Assembly: GCA_004352715.1 (NCBI GenBank)
Contig: SCFE01000014.1
Span: 2,155,884 to 2,219,883 of the forward strand
Direction: 5' to 3'
DNA length: 64,000 bases
Source: Hofstenia miamia
Lineage: Eukaryota; Xenacoelomorpha; Acoela
This document shows, in pieces, positions 1-12,977 of the stretch. A program made the translations under genes and the position numbers. The number at the start of each line of letters is the position of its first letter. The stretch's first letter is position 1. The notes under the pieces were generated by a model. The model saw nothing but the letters and a program-made list of their open reading frames with translations. It was not told the origin of the DNA and made no database searches.

Positions 1-16
1 TATATATATATATATA
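1..16. repeat. (TA)n tract at window edge
   Basis: Pure TA dinucleotide run cut by the window start. Similar tracts recur through the window and flank two of the assembly gaps. Confidence 0.9.
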
Positions 17-1756
17 GGGATGTAGAGACATGGGACAGTTGTCCAGGACCCGTTTGGAGTGGCTAGAATCAACGAGTTTTTTTTTAAATTTGAATTTGAG
101 AATTGTGTCATTATACTCAATACCCTTAAAGTTTTCTCATAAAATTCGCTAAAAATAGAATTAATAAATTTATGCCAGATGCAATGAAGGATTATAGATG
201 TGTAAGTATTGTTACTATTCTCATTGAATGACTGTAACTTATTGAAACACAAAATTTTTACTCAACTCCTAAGCAAAATATTTGCTGCTTATCAGTTTTT
301 TATTTTTGGCCGATAATTTATAGAAAGTTCTTAGAAATGTCAAATTGGTTGCAAGTCGGTTCACTGTAAAGGACAAAGTCTGAGGTCAGAGGGAATTTTT
401 GATATTGCTGTTTTGTCTCTCACGGATAAATAAATCTCAAAGTTCAGTTTGGTTAAAATGTTGGTTTGATTTTGAATTAATTTGTATTTAACCAATATGG
501 TAATTGGATAGATCCACAATTGCTATTATTAACATAATTGGGCCTGGGGAAGGATTTCCTCCACCTATTAAATTTTTTGTTATTGCTCGAAAAGTTGCTT
601 AGCTTTTTTAATAAGATTCGTTTACTATTCCTAATAAAAATTTTCTGTGGTTTCTATGAATGGAATTGTTTTCCAACTGGCTGTATAGTATTCTAATTTA
701 TGCAGAAACTACTATTATAATTAGTATTAAAAAATATGAAAAATATGCAAGAAAATTTTATTTGAAAATGAATTCTAATAAACTTCTTAATTTTCAACTG
801 CTAAAACCAATATATTTCAAGAAATTCCCACATTTTGAGAATTGATGACATCTTCACAAGTATGGGCGGCATAAGATTTCTGATATGAAGAATCTTTGTG
901 CAAAGTTTCGCTTTCATATCATAATCGATTTCAGAGTTAGATAGGTGGCAGGAAATCCTCCCTCCTCAAACTTGAGGAGTCCAAAAAAGCCCAAATCGAA
1001 TAGGGTTAAGGCTTATTACGAAAAATTCAATACTCTACAAAATATTGTGTAGTATTAGTCAGATTTTCTTAAAAAACACATATTTGTTCAAGATCAAAAA
1101 TATAATTAATTATGTGTGACCAATATTTTTGCAATACAATGGTCAGTGACCTGCTCAATATTCATTTTTAAATAAAAAAACGCCTAAAAACTTTTTTATG
1201 AAAATTCAGCAAACAAATTTGCTCAGATTCACTTCCTTTGTCTTTAATTGGCTAATAATTTCGCGAAATATTAACGCCGACAGTTAAGATGCTAGTTCTA
1301 TTATGCATTAAAATATTTCTATTTAGAATATGTGGAAATTTGATTTAAGGTATTCAAACTCTATGTTAAGATATTCCTGCGTACTGGACATGGTAAGATT
1401 TCCAGTCTTAGTTTCAGCCCTGATTAGGGCAGTAAATTTCAATTAAAACATTAAATTTGCTATCGTAGTCGTAGGTTATCATAGAAGCAACAATACAATT
1501 AATGAACACAGATTTTTTGTCCTACATGATGAAACTAATGATTGGTAATGATATCACATCGAAAAAAACGAACAGAAGTTGCATACTAATCATCATATAA
1601 ATTATTCAGTACTATAAATAATGCATATTTCAATTAATTCTAAGTTTGAGTAGAGCTATAAAATCTTGCTGATATAGAGTGTACTTGTTTGAACGTGTTT
1701 CTTTCGATAAAATGTTTTTGGTGTTCACACATACCATCTATATTTAGAGTGTGAAA
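17..1756. other. AT-rich non-genic stretch
   Basis: I see no convincing coding sequence, RNA gene or structured repeat here. The 61-codon open frame at 660-845 has AT-driven composition (Ile/Lys/Asn/Tyr-rich) and no family resemblance, so it is treated as chance. Confidence 0.5.
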
Positions 1757-1918
1757 ATGGTTTGTTATGAAATTGCAAGCGAATTAGGACGGTCTGCGCA
1801 TTATTCTGGATTTATTAGAACGGTCCAAATAAGAAATCAGCTTTGGCAGGGACCTAAAAGCCACCGCAAGTCGAAGACTTTTATAAAACTAAACCACATA
1901 TACGTGAAATTTAATTAG
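1757..1918 (+). pseudogene. Possible Tc1-like transposase N-terminal relic
   Basis: A 53-codon open frame starts with ATG at 1757. Its pattern YEIASELGRSAHYSGFIRT is like the helix-turn-helix of Tc1/pogo-type transposases (Ile-Ala-x-x-Leu-Gly-Arg-Ser), followed by a basic stretch ending SHRKSKTF in the place of the usual GRPRK linker. No catalytic DDE part follows before the stop at 1916-1918, so it would be a truncated relic. The resemblance is short and judged by eye; a chance open frame is the alternative. Confidence 0.35.
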
Positions 1919-4311
1919 ATTTATATTCTAATCTTTTCGCGGTTTAGACTAAAGACGCACAATTGAGTGGATCACGTGTTGTTTAAAGAAAGAAGTCAAA
2001 CAAACGTTTTTATTTCACCTCTAGAACTAAATTTTCTGTAATCAAAGATTTTATAAGAAATTCAATAATTAAACATTTAATAAGGATTTGATTTTAGTTT
2101 GAGTGATTTGCATAACTACCAAATTGGAATTTAAAGCTGTAACCAAATAACTAAATTATTAGCAAAATAAGTTTGAATATTCTATCCTTGTATCTCAGCA
2201 TAATTTTTGTTTTTAACCTACATGACTTGCTTGTATTAATTAGCATGCATGTAGGTGCTCTGTGTTTTACTTCCAACGCATTTACTTGTTAATTAATCGA
2301 TTTATACATTTCCTAAATGACTACACAGAGAAAAAGTATAGAACTTCAAAGTCACATTTTCAAGTAGACAAATGAATATTGCGCTCAACCTTATTTTTAA
2401 GATTTTAATTGCACCAAGATATTTCAAAAGTGGTTTATGTTTACATCTTTTTGCTCATATTGTGTATGTTGTGGAACACTGTGCACATTTTTTTGTAATT
2501 TTTCCATTTAAAAATTAACAACAATATAGCCAAACCCTATAGTAACTAGCTAGGTACCTATAATATAAAGGGAGATAAAGTTACTGTACTCGCATTTGAT
2601 ATTTAAAATAAACTTTTCAATGTGGCCCTCAGAGGGCCTGGGTAAGGTACATCGCTGAGATGACAACTGTAAAAAAAATAACCACTGAATATGAATTTTC
2701 AAGAAATCTGAACCTGTTCTTAAAATTAAAAACTTTCATTTGAATTCTAGAAGTAATTCGTCAAGTAAGGTGTGCAAACTTTAAGATCACCAGGATAGTA
2801 TAACAAAAAAACACTTTCTTTCTGATTATTGCTATTTTTAAATTTTGATTTTCACAGAATAATCACTTGATATTAAATGCCATGCAATATTAAGCTTACA
2901 GATTAACATTTTGTTTTACTCAATTAATATTTGCTATTCCCAAACCAATTTGAATTAATTTCATGAAGAATATTCTTTCTAAATATAGCACAAAATATTG
3001 CAATATTGTCAGGCTTTTGATAATCATTTTGTATTTATGTTTTTCAATATGTGTATAATGCCATTTTTTGGCAACTTTTATCTATGAACTTTTAAGAGGT
3101 AATTTCACTAGGATAACCAAATTATTTGCCATAAAATGATTAGTGAAATAATTGGGGTTAGCAATGGGACATAATATTCATATGAACACATATTTGGGTT
3201 TTTGTTCAAATTAATTCTTACATTTATTAAAATCTATGATGGTTTCTTCAATAAATGTTTAGAAGTCTATATCCCACGAATTAATAAAGATATATGATTT
3301 CTCCTTACTACTTCTTGAAATCTATTGTCAGGGCTATGCTTTTGTCCACGGTGAGCCTGGAAGAAGCTTGGGCGATTTATTTACAGAAAAAACGAAGATT
3401 TGAGATCAATTGTTGGTACCATGGGCATAGTGCACTCCATAATCTGAACACTAGGCTTGAGGAGGAGAGAAAGTTTTTTTAAAAAATAGATATTTCATTG
3501 GAAATTGGTTAACTTTGATGTTCTTCAGCGCCCGACTAATTTTTGGAATAAATATTTACTACAATGGAAGAGGACATTTACCCATGCATATGTCCATATT
3601 TAAAGATTTCCAAAATTACAAATAGGCTTTGAGAAAACTGCTTTAAAATTTAGAGAAAGCCAGTTGTATTGATATGATTATACGGATCAGTTTAGTGTTA
3701 ATCAAGAACAATAACAATATCTTCTGTTTTAATTGCCATTACACTTTTTGGAATGTAAATATAGTTTATATGAAATCATTGTATTTATGCAAAAACCTGG
3801 GACGACTAAGACTACCTTAAATGTTGAATAGCTAAGAATATTCAGATTAATTACCTCAACAATCGTTCGTAAATATAGATCCCCTAAAGCCCATTTAGAG
3901 TGATAATTAATAAATCATCAAGATAGTTCGCTATATCATTATTAAACTTATTGGGATTTTAGTTAAACTTGAAGTATCTTGCGTCGGAATAATTCAATTT
4001 TGTCAAGGTCAGTTCATAATTATTCGCTATTCCAAAAGATAGAAATAAATAAATGAAGCGTAATGAATTCTCACACACATAAACTTTGTTTGCGAATCAT
4101 TCTGAAAAGAATGCAACTGCTAACTTTTATATGTTATTCAAAATGTAAAAGAGATATTCTTATAATAGATTCAATATAATTATTATTATTTTCAGTTTTG
4201 ATTATCCAATCAAATCCACTATTATAATCACTATTAATAATAAGAGTTGGAAACAAATTATTGTTAACAAAATCAAAATAGCATAATACTTAAAATATGG
4301 CAATTATAAAT
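1919..4311. other. AT-rich non-genic stretch
   Basis: Nothing supportable as a gene. A 62-codon open frame at 3294-3482 (with LEEAWAIYLQKKRRFE) looks slightly protein-like but has no flanking splice signals or recognisable family. Confidence 0.45.
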
Positions 4312-4325
4312 TATATATATATATA

Positions 4326-4359
<34 letters not shown>
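4312..4359. repeat. (TA)n tract, left of Penelope-like element
   Basis: Dinucleotide TA array broken once by ACTG. It lies about 120-400 bp upstream of the first Penelope-like coding similarity and mirrors the tract at 6689-6745. Confidence 0.9.
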
Positions 4360-4362
<3 letters not shown>

Positions 4363-4479
4363 TTATTTCATAGTACAAATTTGACTTAGAGAAACTTTCT
4401 ACAATAATGTATTTACTACAAGCTAATTGCAAAATTTCTTTCAATAGCAATTACACAACTCCTCAGGGATTATTCTTAT

Positions 4480-6680
4480 AAATTTCGAAAGACACAATTC
4501 AAAGCACTTAAGGAAGATATAAAAAATCAAAAAGAACTGTGAATTCATACATCAAAGACTGTAATGATTGTTTACCATAATTCAGATCTAGAAAATTTGC
4601 TGAGTCCCTCCTTGATGTATTGAATATTAGAAAACTGTACAAGATAAAGGAAACACAAGAAATTAAAATTATGAAAATGAGGACTCAACAAATATAGTGA
4701 TTGTGTAAATGTTTCTGTTCCAAACACAGTTTTAAATGTGTCTAGCTATAAATTCTCAAATGATCAACTTGAATCATTATCACATGGCTTAAAAATGAGC
4801 TATCTCTCGAAATTTAATAGATTAAAAGTTGAAACTGAAGCAGAGAGCTTGTTACAAAATCTTATTAATAATGAAAAATTCCAAAATGAAGAAGTTAGAA
4901 CAGAAATTAGATATGATTTACTTCATTCTATGAAATGCTATCTAAAACAACCGCATGTTCCAAGAAAAGTGAACTTTATAGTTGATAATATACGATCAAT
5001 TTCAAAAAAAGAAAGCCTATATGTTTGCAAATATGACAATAGAAATGGTATTGTTATCAATGACAAATGTTTAAAATATGGAAGTCATTTTAAATGACAC
5101 TTTAAAATTCCCCAAAGTAAATTCTCAAACAAAATTGAAAAATAATTATTTTATTAACACTATGAGGATAAATTTAACAACAAACTACTATCTCTAAAAA
5201 ATAAAAAGAAAATGTCTACAGAAATATATAACAGCATTCGAAGTACTATGAGTCAGCCACCAAATTCATAAGGATTGGCAAGAGTTCACAAGAATTCTAA
5301 AGATCCACTCTATAGACCAATTCCTTCAATGACTAATTCAGTTACATTAAGTGGTTGGATAACATTTTGAAAAAATTTTTACCAAAAAATTTATAGTATC
5401 AGATTCCTTTCAATTTATTGAAAAAATTAATAAATTTTATAATTCCAGCAAAGATAAAAAGTTTATCTTTAGTTACGATGTTGAGAGCTTGTTTACCAAA
5501 ATACCAGTAAGGAAAACTATTGATTATATTTTATCATTCATTCCTGAAGAAGAAATTGATATTGATTTGCAAACATTAAAATCTCTGCTAAAAATGGCAT
5601 GCTTTGACAATTCATTTATATTCAATAAGTCAATTTATAATCAAACCGATGGAATGTCTACCTGTTCACCTTTCGGACCTACAATGGCCCAGTTTACAAT
5701 GAATCTTGTTGAAAAAAACGTTTTCTGACAATCACTTTCAACTCTATAAAAGATATATCGACGATAAATTCGCTATATTTCAATCAAAAGAACAAACTTC
5801 TGAATTTTTAAACTATTTCAATAGTCAAATGTCATAAACTTGTTTTCTTAGATACTGAAATTACAAACAACCTAATCATTCACATCAAACGATAAAATTC
5901 AATTTACGAACACTAGCTAATATATTCCATATGATTCATATTGTGACAGAAAATACAAAATTAAAACCATAAAAGCTATTTTCATCGAATAAATAAACTT
6001 ACATCTAACTATACCACATCAAATGATAAAAAAGACAATAAACAATAACATCTTTATTTAAAAACAACAAGATAAATTAAAAGAAAATACTGAAGATCAA
6101 CATAAGAAAAACCTTTACTGGAAAATTCCGTTTATTAAAATATCTATAAAATCGTTTCCGAAAAACTTTCTAAGATATTGAAAAGAACACTTATAAGCCC
6201 AATCTTTTAATGCTTTGGAATGGAAAATCTTTTTTTCAAAATAAATATTATCTTCCTAATGAGATTGTTTCTTCAATAGTTTACAAATATGAATGCGACA
6301 GTTGTAAAAGATTGTACATTTGAGAAACTAAGCGAGAGTTTGGAAGATAAATAAAAGAACATTTAAGTGGGCACCTTAATACCGAAATTTATTTACACTA
6401 ACATGAACTAAAAAATTTTTTACAATTATTGTCAAAACACAATATGCGAAAATTGAAGAAGTATTAACTTTAAAGAAAATAAACAGAAATATGATATTAA
6501 ACAAGCAAATTAGCACCATAAAACAATTAAATCTATTTTAACCTAATAAGAACAATATTTTATTTCGTTAATGCAGTCAATTAAAATTTTGTAAAAATTG
6601 AGGAACATTTCTGCAGATGATCAATAAATGATCGAAACGCGTCAAATTTGTGGTATAAAATAATGCATTTATGTGGCATC
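4480..6680 (+). mobile_element. Degenerate Penelope-like retroelement (RT plus GIY-YIG endonuclease)
   Basis: Several plus-strand frames line up in the order of a Penelope-like element. An N-terminal region (4738-5097, SSYKFSNDQLESLSHG then SLYVCKYDNRNGIVI) comes first. RT finger motifs follow near 5270-5340 (GLARVHKNSKDPLYRPI). The palm begins at 5460-5728 with FSYDVESLFTKIPV and QTDGMSTCSPFGP, where the usual GxxMGSPL is altered. A YIDD-type catalytic box (YKRYIDDKFAIF) lies near 5745-5780. A GIY-YIG start (YECDSCKRLYI) lies near 6288-6325. Multiple stops and frameshifts separate the pieces, so the element is dead. Near 6615-6640 the sequence GATCGAAACGCGTC resembles the GATCGAAACG motif common at the ends of Penelope/Neptune open reading frames. 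Family known from metazoan genomes; end coordinates are approximate. Confidence 0.75.
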
Positions 6681-6684
6681 TCTT

Positions 6685-6688
<4 letters not shown>

Positions 6689-6745
<57 letters not shown>
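6689..6745. repeat. (TA)n tract, right of Penelope-like element
   Basis: About 57 bp of pure AT/TA dinucleotide starting right after the 3' part of the Penelope-like element. These elements often sit next to AT-rich microsatellites. Confidence 0.9.
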
Positions 6746-6747
<2 letters not shown>

Positions 6748-8539
6748 ATGTGTGAATACTTAATTAATTTGATTTGATGTTAATTCCAATCTTCAATTTT
6801 ATTTTAAGTCACATTTTTATGATTTGAAATTTTTATGCATGCATGTGTATGAACATTATCCCATCTGTATAAACTTCGTTGTAATTAATAATAGTTCTCA
6901 ATATTTGAGAAGCAACTATTTTTAGCATATTAATAATGCGTCTCATATTGTGTATACACGCTTCTCTGTAATTCTTTGCATTCCCAATGTGAAACTGAAA
7001 TTTTAATAGATTTCGGCATTAGTAAATCTGTGAACCTTGAATAAAACTTGCCCTCGTAATCTAATGTATAACTGCTCTTTATTTCTAGAGCAATTCGGCA
7101 TTCTTAAGATGTTCATGAAAATAATTAACTATTATAATCACTTAATCCAATTCTTAATTAAATTATATTCCAAATTGTGCCAAGCACGTCATTCGCAATT
7201 TAAATAAGAAATTTCGGGAATTATTTTAAGTAAGAAAAATTTAATTGTCTTGTACCTAAAATCTAATTCTGTTCATCCCATAAATTTAAGATATTTTCAA
7301 AGAGAGATTAGCTATTAAAGTATTGAAATAATGGCATATAAACACATTTATGTTCATAATGACATAAAAGCTTTTGTACATTTAATCGAATAAGTTCAAT
7401 ACATTTTTTTTGTAAAACGGTTGCATGCTATAGTTCAATTAAATTCTAAAATATCGATGTCTTCGTTGCGTAAAGTCGCATTGCAAAATTAACTTCATAA
7501 ATATATTTAAGAAAAGTAAAAATTTTATTGAAGAAAATCCCATATGCGTTAAACTTTTTTTTCGAAAAATTGTAGAGAACTGATCTGGTGCTTGTATTTT
7601 CAGCTTCTCTGAAATCTGTTGTGAAAATTTAAATTTAAATTCTATTGGTCAGCTCACCAATAATTACATAATATTCAGTGCTAATAGAAAAATATTTACA
7701 TTCTAACAAACCAAAGAAGATTGGGAAGTATTTTTAGCAACTAATACGGTTAAGCCAAAATAAATATTAAAAGTGACCAACAAAATAACGCTTTGAATGT
7801 CATTGGATTGAGTGCATAAAACCTGATTGGTAAAAGAGGTCAATTAATTAAAATTTTCTGCTGCCCGAATGAAATAGTCACAATAGTGTTTCCCTACAGC
7901 GAAGTAAACTGCCTTATGAATCAACAATTAAATATTAATGTACTATTGTAATACCAAATTTTTAAACAAAGAAAAGTCAAAGCTATTAAATTTTACATAG
8001 CTATCTTTTAGAACTATAAAATAATTTTCAGTATCAAAAAAGCAAATATTTAGTTCCATATATTTCTATGTGATCTCAATTTCGCTCTTCAGATCATTAT
8101 CCTATAATCTCATATTTGATTTTCTAATCGAGTAGGAAATTAGTAAAATGCTAAGGAAAGCATTGAACTACCTATATTGCGTGAAACCGAAACTTGGAAG
8201 TGTTTTCTTGACACAAAATGCTCTCGATAGTTTGTCAAAATATCAACTTTTACTATTAAGTTTAACCTCCTGAAATAAATTCTCAAATACCAAAACTATT
8301 ATGCTAATCTTAACACTGATCTAAAAAGTAAGGCCCAATAGGTATTATATTTTTCCTTGAGGTTTTTTATTAATAAAGTGCCAAATTGTAAGATCTATTA
8401 AACGTTTAAAAATGAAATCCAGTGAATTTCATGAACCTATTTCACTTTAAAAAATGTATGCAAGCTTATTTCTCATCTCTGCTGTATTAAAATGCATACG
8501 TAGATCTATTTTCAAAGAAAATTTTAAAATTACCAATAT
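6746..8539. other. AT-rich non-genic stretch
   Basis: No gene, RNA or repeat structure that I can support. Confidence 0.5.
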
Positions 8540-8783
8540 AACGCCTGCCTATATAAAGGTAATCCTGAACATTGTGAAACAATAAACAAATTTTTGCAAT
8601 ATCAAAAAAATTGCAAGGTATTTGAACGTTTATTATCTAACCAAATTAATGAGCACCTACTTAAGAATAATGTTGATTCTAGCACTAAATATCACTATTG
8701 GAAGATATTATCAGTTCATATAATTTTACAAGATTCTAATAATGTGTTATCTTACTTTAATGATTTGAATGATGCCGTTTAAT
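8540..8783 (+). pseudogene. LINE reverse-transcriptase relic
   Basis: The plus-strand frame includes NCKVFERLLSNQINEHLLKNN, matching the conserved region of Jockey/CR1-type non-LTR reverse transcriptases (K-x-FE-x-L-x-x-x-x-Q-x-x-x-x-L). A frame from about 8540 reads ITPAYIKGNPEHCETINKF, consistent with the upstream ITPIYKKGDP motif of the same domain. The downstream FGFRxxxST and FDxVxH boxes are not intact and the frame ends at 8780. Only about 80 codons remain. Confidence 0.5.
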
Positions 8784-9146
8784 AGAAAAGATAATCAAAA
8801 TTTTGTTAGAAGTTACGACTGATGAATATTGTAAGAACGATATAAAGTTATAGTCTAGTAATATTAATTGCAATAGAATTTAAAACTAACCACGCTTTTC
8901 CAAATAAGTATTTGTCTTTAAGAAAAAATACCTTATTCGATTTTGAAATGCTTTTTATTAGCAATGATTTTCATTCTAAAAAGGAATCAATTTCATTGTT
9001 TTATAGCATCATTTAAGAGGAACTTTTGTTTTCTTTTTAAGCTGTGCTTTGTTATTTTAGAATTCATATTATAGTTAATTTCAGTTCTTTTATCAACTGA
9101 ATAACTTATTTAAGCACATTTTAAATTGTTGACGCCCCTCAATGTT

Positions 9147-9671
9147 AGAACCACCAGGATTATCGGGAAAATAATCAACGACTTGATGTCGTGACTGCTG
9201 TTCCTAGGAAAAGAGTACGCTTTTTTACTGTGGGACGTTATGGTAGTTGATGCAACTGCGCCAATCGAATTTCCATATTCGCTCCTACTAAGGTTGCAAC
9301 AGATGCTGAATCCGACAATTAGCCAAATATTGCGACATTGTTCAACGAGGCTACATATTTCAGCTCCTTTATTTTGAAAGCTAAATTAGTACAAGTAAAT
9401 CCACTTGAGTTTTTGTTCCCAAACTTAGTAACGAATGAACCATGTGCAGCGGAAGAATTGAATCAACGTCGGAGCATTATCATTCAACAGACAAATGCTG
9501 CATGCAATTTGATGTCAATAGAAAATAAATCTTATTTAGAAGAATTGTTTTGTCTTATAAACAGATGGGACGGTGAAAATACCAAGCTCTTGCAGATTTT
9601 AAGGAAAAAGAAAACAGGAAATCGTATGCCAAATTTAGGCAAACAATCATCGACATGCTTAAATAAGTAAG
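9147..9671 (+). pseudogene. Unrecognised coding sequence with in-frame stops
   Basis: One plus-strand frame keeps protein-like composition for about 170 codons. It begins near NHQDYRENNQRLDVVTAV, is broken by TGA near 9259 and TAG at about 9318, then runs open through EELNQRRSIIIQQTNAACNL and YLEELFCLINRWDGENTK to a stop at 9668-9670. Staying in one frame across two stops suggests an unspliced or retroposed copy that has decayed, rather than separate exons. The TAG could instead be a splice acceptor (AATTAG before the longest part) and GTAAGG at the end a donor. I do not recognise the family. Confidence 0.4.
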
Positions 9672-12600
9672 GTTTTTATATTTGCTATCAATGATGTGAG
9701 GAAAGTCCAATTTAGTACAAAGTGTTGCGAGGAAATAAGGTTCATAATGGCCTTAAAAGAAATTCAAGTTTGCGAAAACCTCAGTACTAACCGCTAAGAA
9801 TGCTGTAATTCTGGTATGAAAACCAAGCCTGAGCAAGATTTCAAGATCTGAATAGGAAAAAACATTGTCCACTGAAGTCTTTAATTTAAAGAAGATTGTA
9901 TATGATTTGAACTAAATTTGCATTATTATATATTTATTGTAGATATGTATAGATTTTTATTCAAATGTTGACTTAATCTCAAGCAGCTAATCGTTAAGAA
10001 AACAAAATAACAGAAGAGAACTAAATATCTAAGAATTTAAATACAAGCCAAGACTTCCCCCATCATAGATGTTATCACCAGGAGTGCATGTAATTGCAGT
10101 CATTATGTCTTTCTCTAAAGTATTCTATGAACAGTAAAAATTTTGAAGTATAGCCTCATATATTTTGCTATGGCGATAAAACAATTTTTTTTGTGACAAG
10201 ATCAGAGCAATTCTTTCACACATTGATGGCCCATTCCAAATGTTAATTTTCTGTATTATATTAATATTAATGTATGCTGCAAAGTAACTTTTTCATAAAA
10301 ATATACTTAAAATAAAGTCATTAATGTTGAATAAAAGTCTCTGCAAATGTCTGGCTTCAAAAAAATATACATGTTCAAGATCGATATTTTAAATAAAAAT
10401 GATGTTAATTTTTTATGATATAGTTCCATGCTCAATAGCTATGAGAATTTTTCTATTTTACAACATTTTGGCTATTCCATAACCCTAATTAACATTTATT
10501 AATCTTTAATTCAATTCATTAAGGAAATTTAAAAAATAACTGTTTTCAATATGGTTCAATAACCTTCCAAATGTTTGCAACATAATTTTTTGAATAAATA
10601 ATTAACCATACCATATAGATTTCAAAAAATTTTGGAAAAAGTTGTAGACACAATCCAAATGATTCTCTTAAAAATGAGATCATCACATTAAGAAAGCGTG
10701 CAGAAAATATTCACTACAACACCAACATGTATTTACTGCTTGGATCATAATTAGAAACAGCCTATGAAGAATAATTCGACCTAAAGCTGACACAAGATAT
10801 AGCAAATGTTCTCATATTTAAGGCATTATGAAGATGAGTGAGAAGTATGCGCAGACATTGTTTTGAAAATAGTGATGGGCTGAAAAAGAGGCGGAATACT
10901 AGTATTCTCAATCCATTTTGCATGTTTCAGGCACAGTGTAACAAAAAATATAATTGATTGGCTGCAATGAACAGAAATTCTTTTTGGACTAGAAAAGTTT
11001 CATGTCATTTTAAAAAACCAAAAAATAAAAAATACACTGACAGTGTAATCATGACAGAATTTTTGATGATGCCGTTAACGGTAAGTGACCGCTACTACTT
11101 TGAAAATCATTAGCAGTGCCGGGACTTCAGGGATCGAAAAATATATCTAGCTCCTGACTATGTAATTAACTTGTGCTTTTGAGAAATTGATGGATTATAT
11201 TGTTTTCTACTGTTCTTTGTTTTGAAAGTTCTCAGGGACCGGCAATAAAAATTTTTGAACGGTACGGTACAAGGACAAGATTTTTATGGTACCGTAGAAT
11301 TGAATTCTATACCACCATACATCAACGGTTTTGTCAAAATGTGAAAAAAAGCAAAACTAAGAACGTATTAAAATTTTATTCATATAGGAATATTCATAAT
11401 GCTTCTTGCAGGCATTTTAAAAAACTGAAATTTGCAAAACCAAAGGATTAATCATCACCGAAAATACTAGAATCAACATTGTTTTAGCAACATTGCAGAT
11501 GGTTTATTTCATAAATCCTTGAAAAATACTAGAAATATAGTATTGTAACGGTACTATTGAAAAAGTTGATCAGTTAGATATTGTTCATTTTTACACTGAA
11601 GTCTATTTATTAGATAAGAAAATATTATCCTAATAATTGCAACAGAAAATCCTAAACTTTTTGAAGATATACATTTTAATATATTTTGCTTAATTTGAGC
11701 ATTATCAGTTTACAAAATGTTTTCCTCCCATTATATGCCATTTTATAGAAATAAATTTATGTATTGGGTAATTAAAGTTAGCGAATATAAACTGACAATT
11801 AATTTAGTTTCATTGATCTTATGAATATGCGTTCAATTTTTTACTTAGATACTACAACTTTGCAATTTAGCTTATATACTATAAAATATTTTGGCATTGA
11901 AGAATTGGTTTGATGTTCTTGATTTTTTTTCAAAAAATTACCAACAGCTATATACGTTGTAGTTATCACAAGATATGCACTAAATTACATTGGCCTTATC
12001 AGATAACTAAGTTGATAACTTTAGGTCAAGCTTTACATTCTGTTTATCATATACAGGGTGCTTTCACTGGGAAAAGTAAACTTGACATGTTATTTAAAAA
12101 ATTGTTTCAGGACTATTTTTATTATTTAAACAGGATATGTGCAAAAATAACACATACAAAGATCTCCACAGAAATTTTCTTGTGTGCATGTTCAGCAGCT
12201 AGTTGATTGGGAAGTGGACATATTTAGGAAAGTTGTGACAATATGTTTAGCTGTGTTAATCTGCTGGAAATTTGGGAACTCTTGGCCACGGTTTTGTGGT
12301 TTATAATAACAATTAACTGATTGCTTAGATAGCAATTCATTAAAATTAACAAGCGTTATAGTTCGAGATCTAAAGCTAATTTTATATGAAATAGAAATTA
12401 AAAAAAAATTCCTTTACTACAAAACAATAGAAGATGTAATAAATTTTCAAATATAGCAAGACATTTTGTCATCCAGCCGGACTTCATGTTTGGGTGAATT
12501 GCAAAATCACTGCAATTATTGAATTCAAAAGCTTCTAATAGAAACTACTGCTTTGTACAAAAGTAAAAATGCTTCCATTGAAATACTTATTTGATTTACA

Positions 12601-12977
12601 AGCAGAAAGACAGTAGTTTACTTCAATTGTAAATTTATTTAAGCAAATATGCTAATAATGGTCAATGTTCCATATGAAATAAAGCTCATGTGTGATTATG
12701 CGAAATCTCGTTTCAAGACTATCTACCAGTTTAATCTTCAAACATGTAAAGGCAAAGAAATTATGATATTCTTTAATATAATTAACAATACAAATGTAAA
12801 ATTATATCATGTTTATTAAAAAATATATTATGTAAAATTAATGAAAACTTGCAATTTTAAATGCGTCTCGAAATGTCTTAATATGGAAAACGAATGGAAA
12901 CTATGAATGCTATTTGGTAATAAAACTGCAACAAAAGAAAAACAGTACAAAAATAAATTACTATAGAAATACAAACA
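9672..12977. other. AT-rich non-genic stretch downstream of MCM5
   Basis: Nothing supportable as a gene. The open frames at 11200-11451 and 11910-12206 have no family signature. Around 11231-11290 and 11540-11570 there are GGTACGGTACAAGG-like and AACGGTAC words that recur at 22445 and 29431, so dispersed repeat DNA is likely. Confidence 0.4.
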
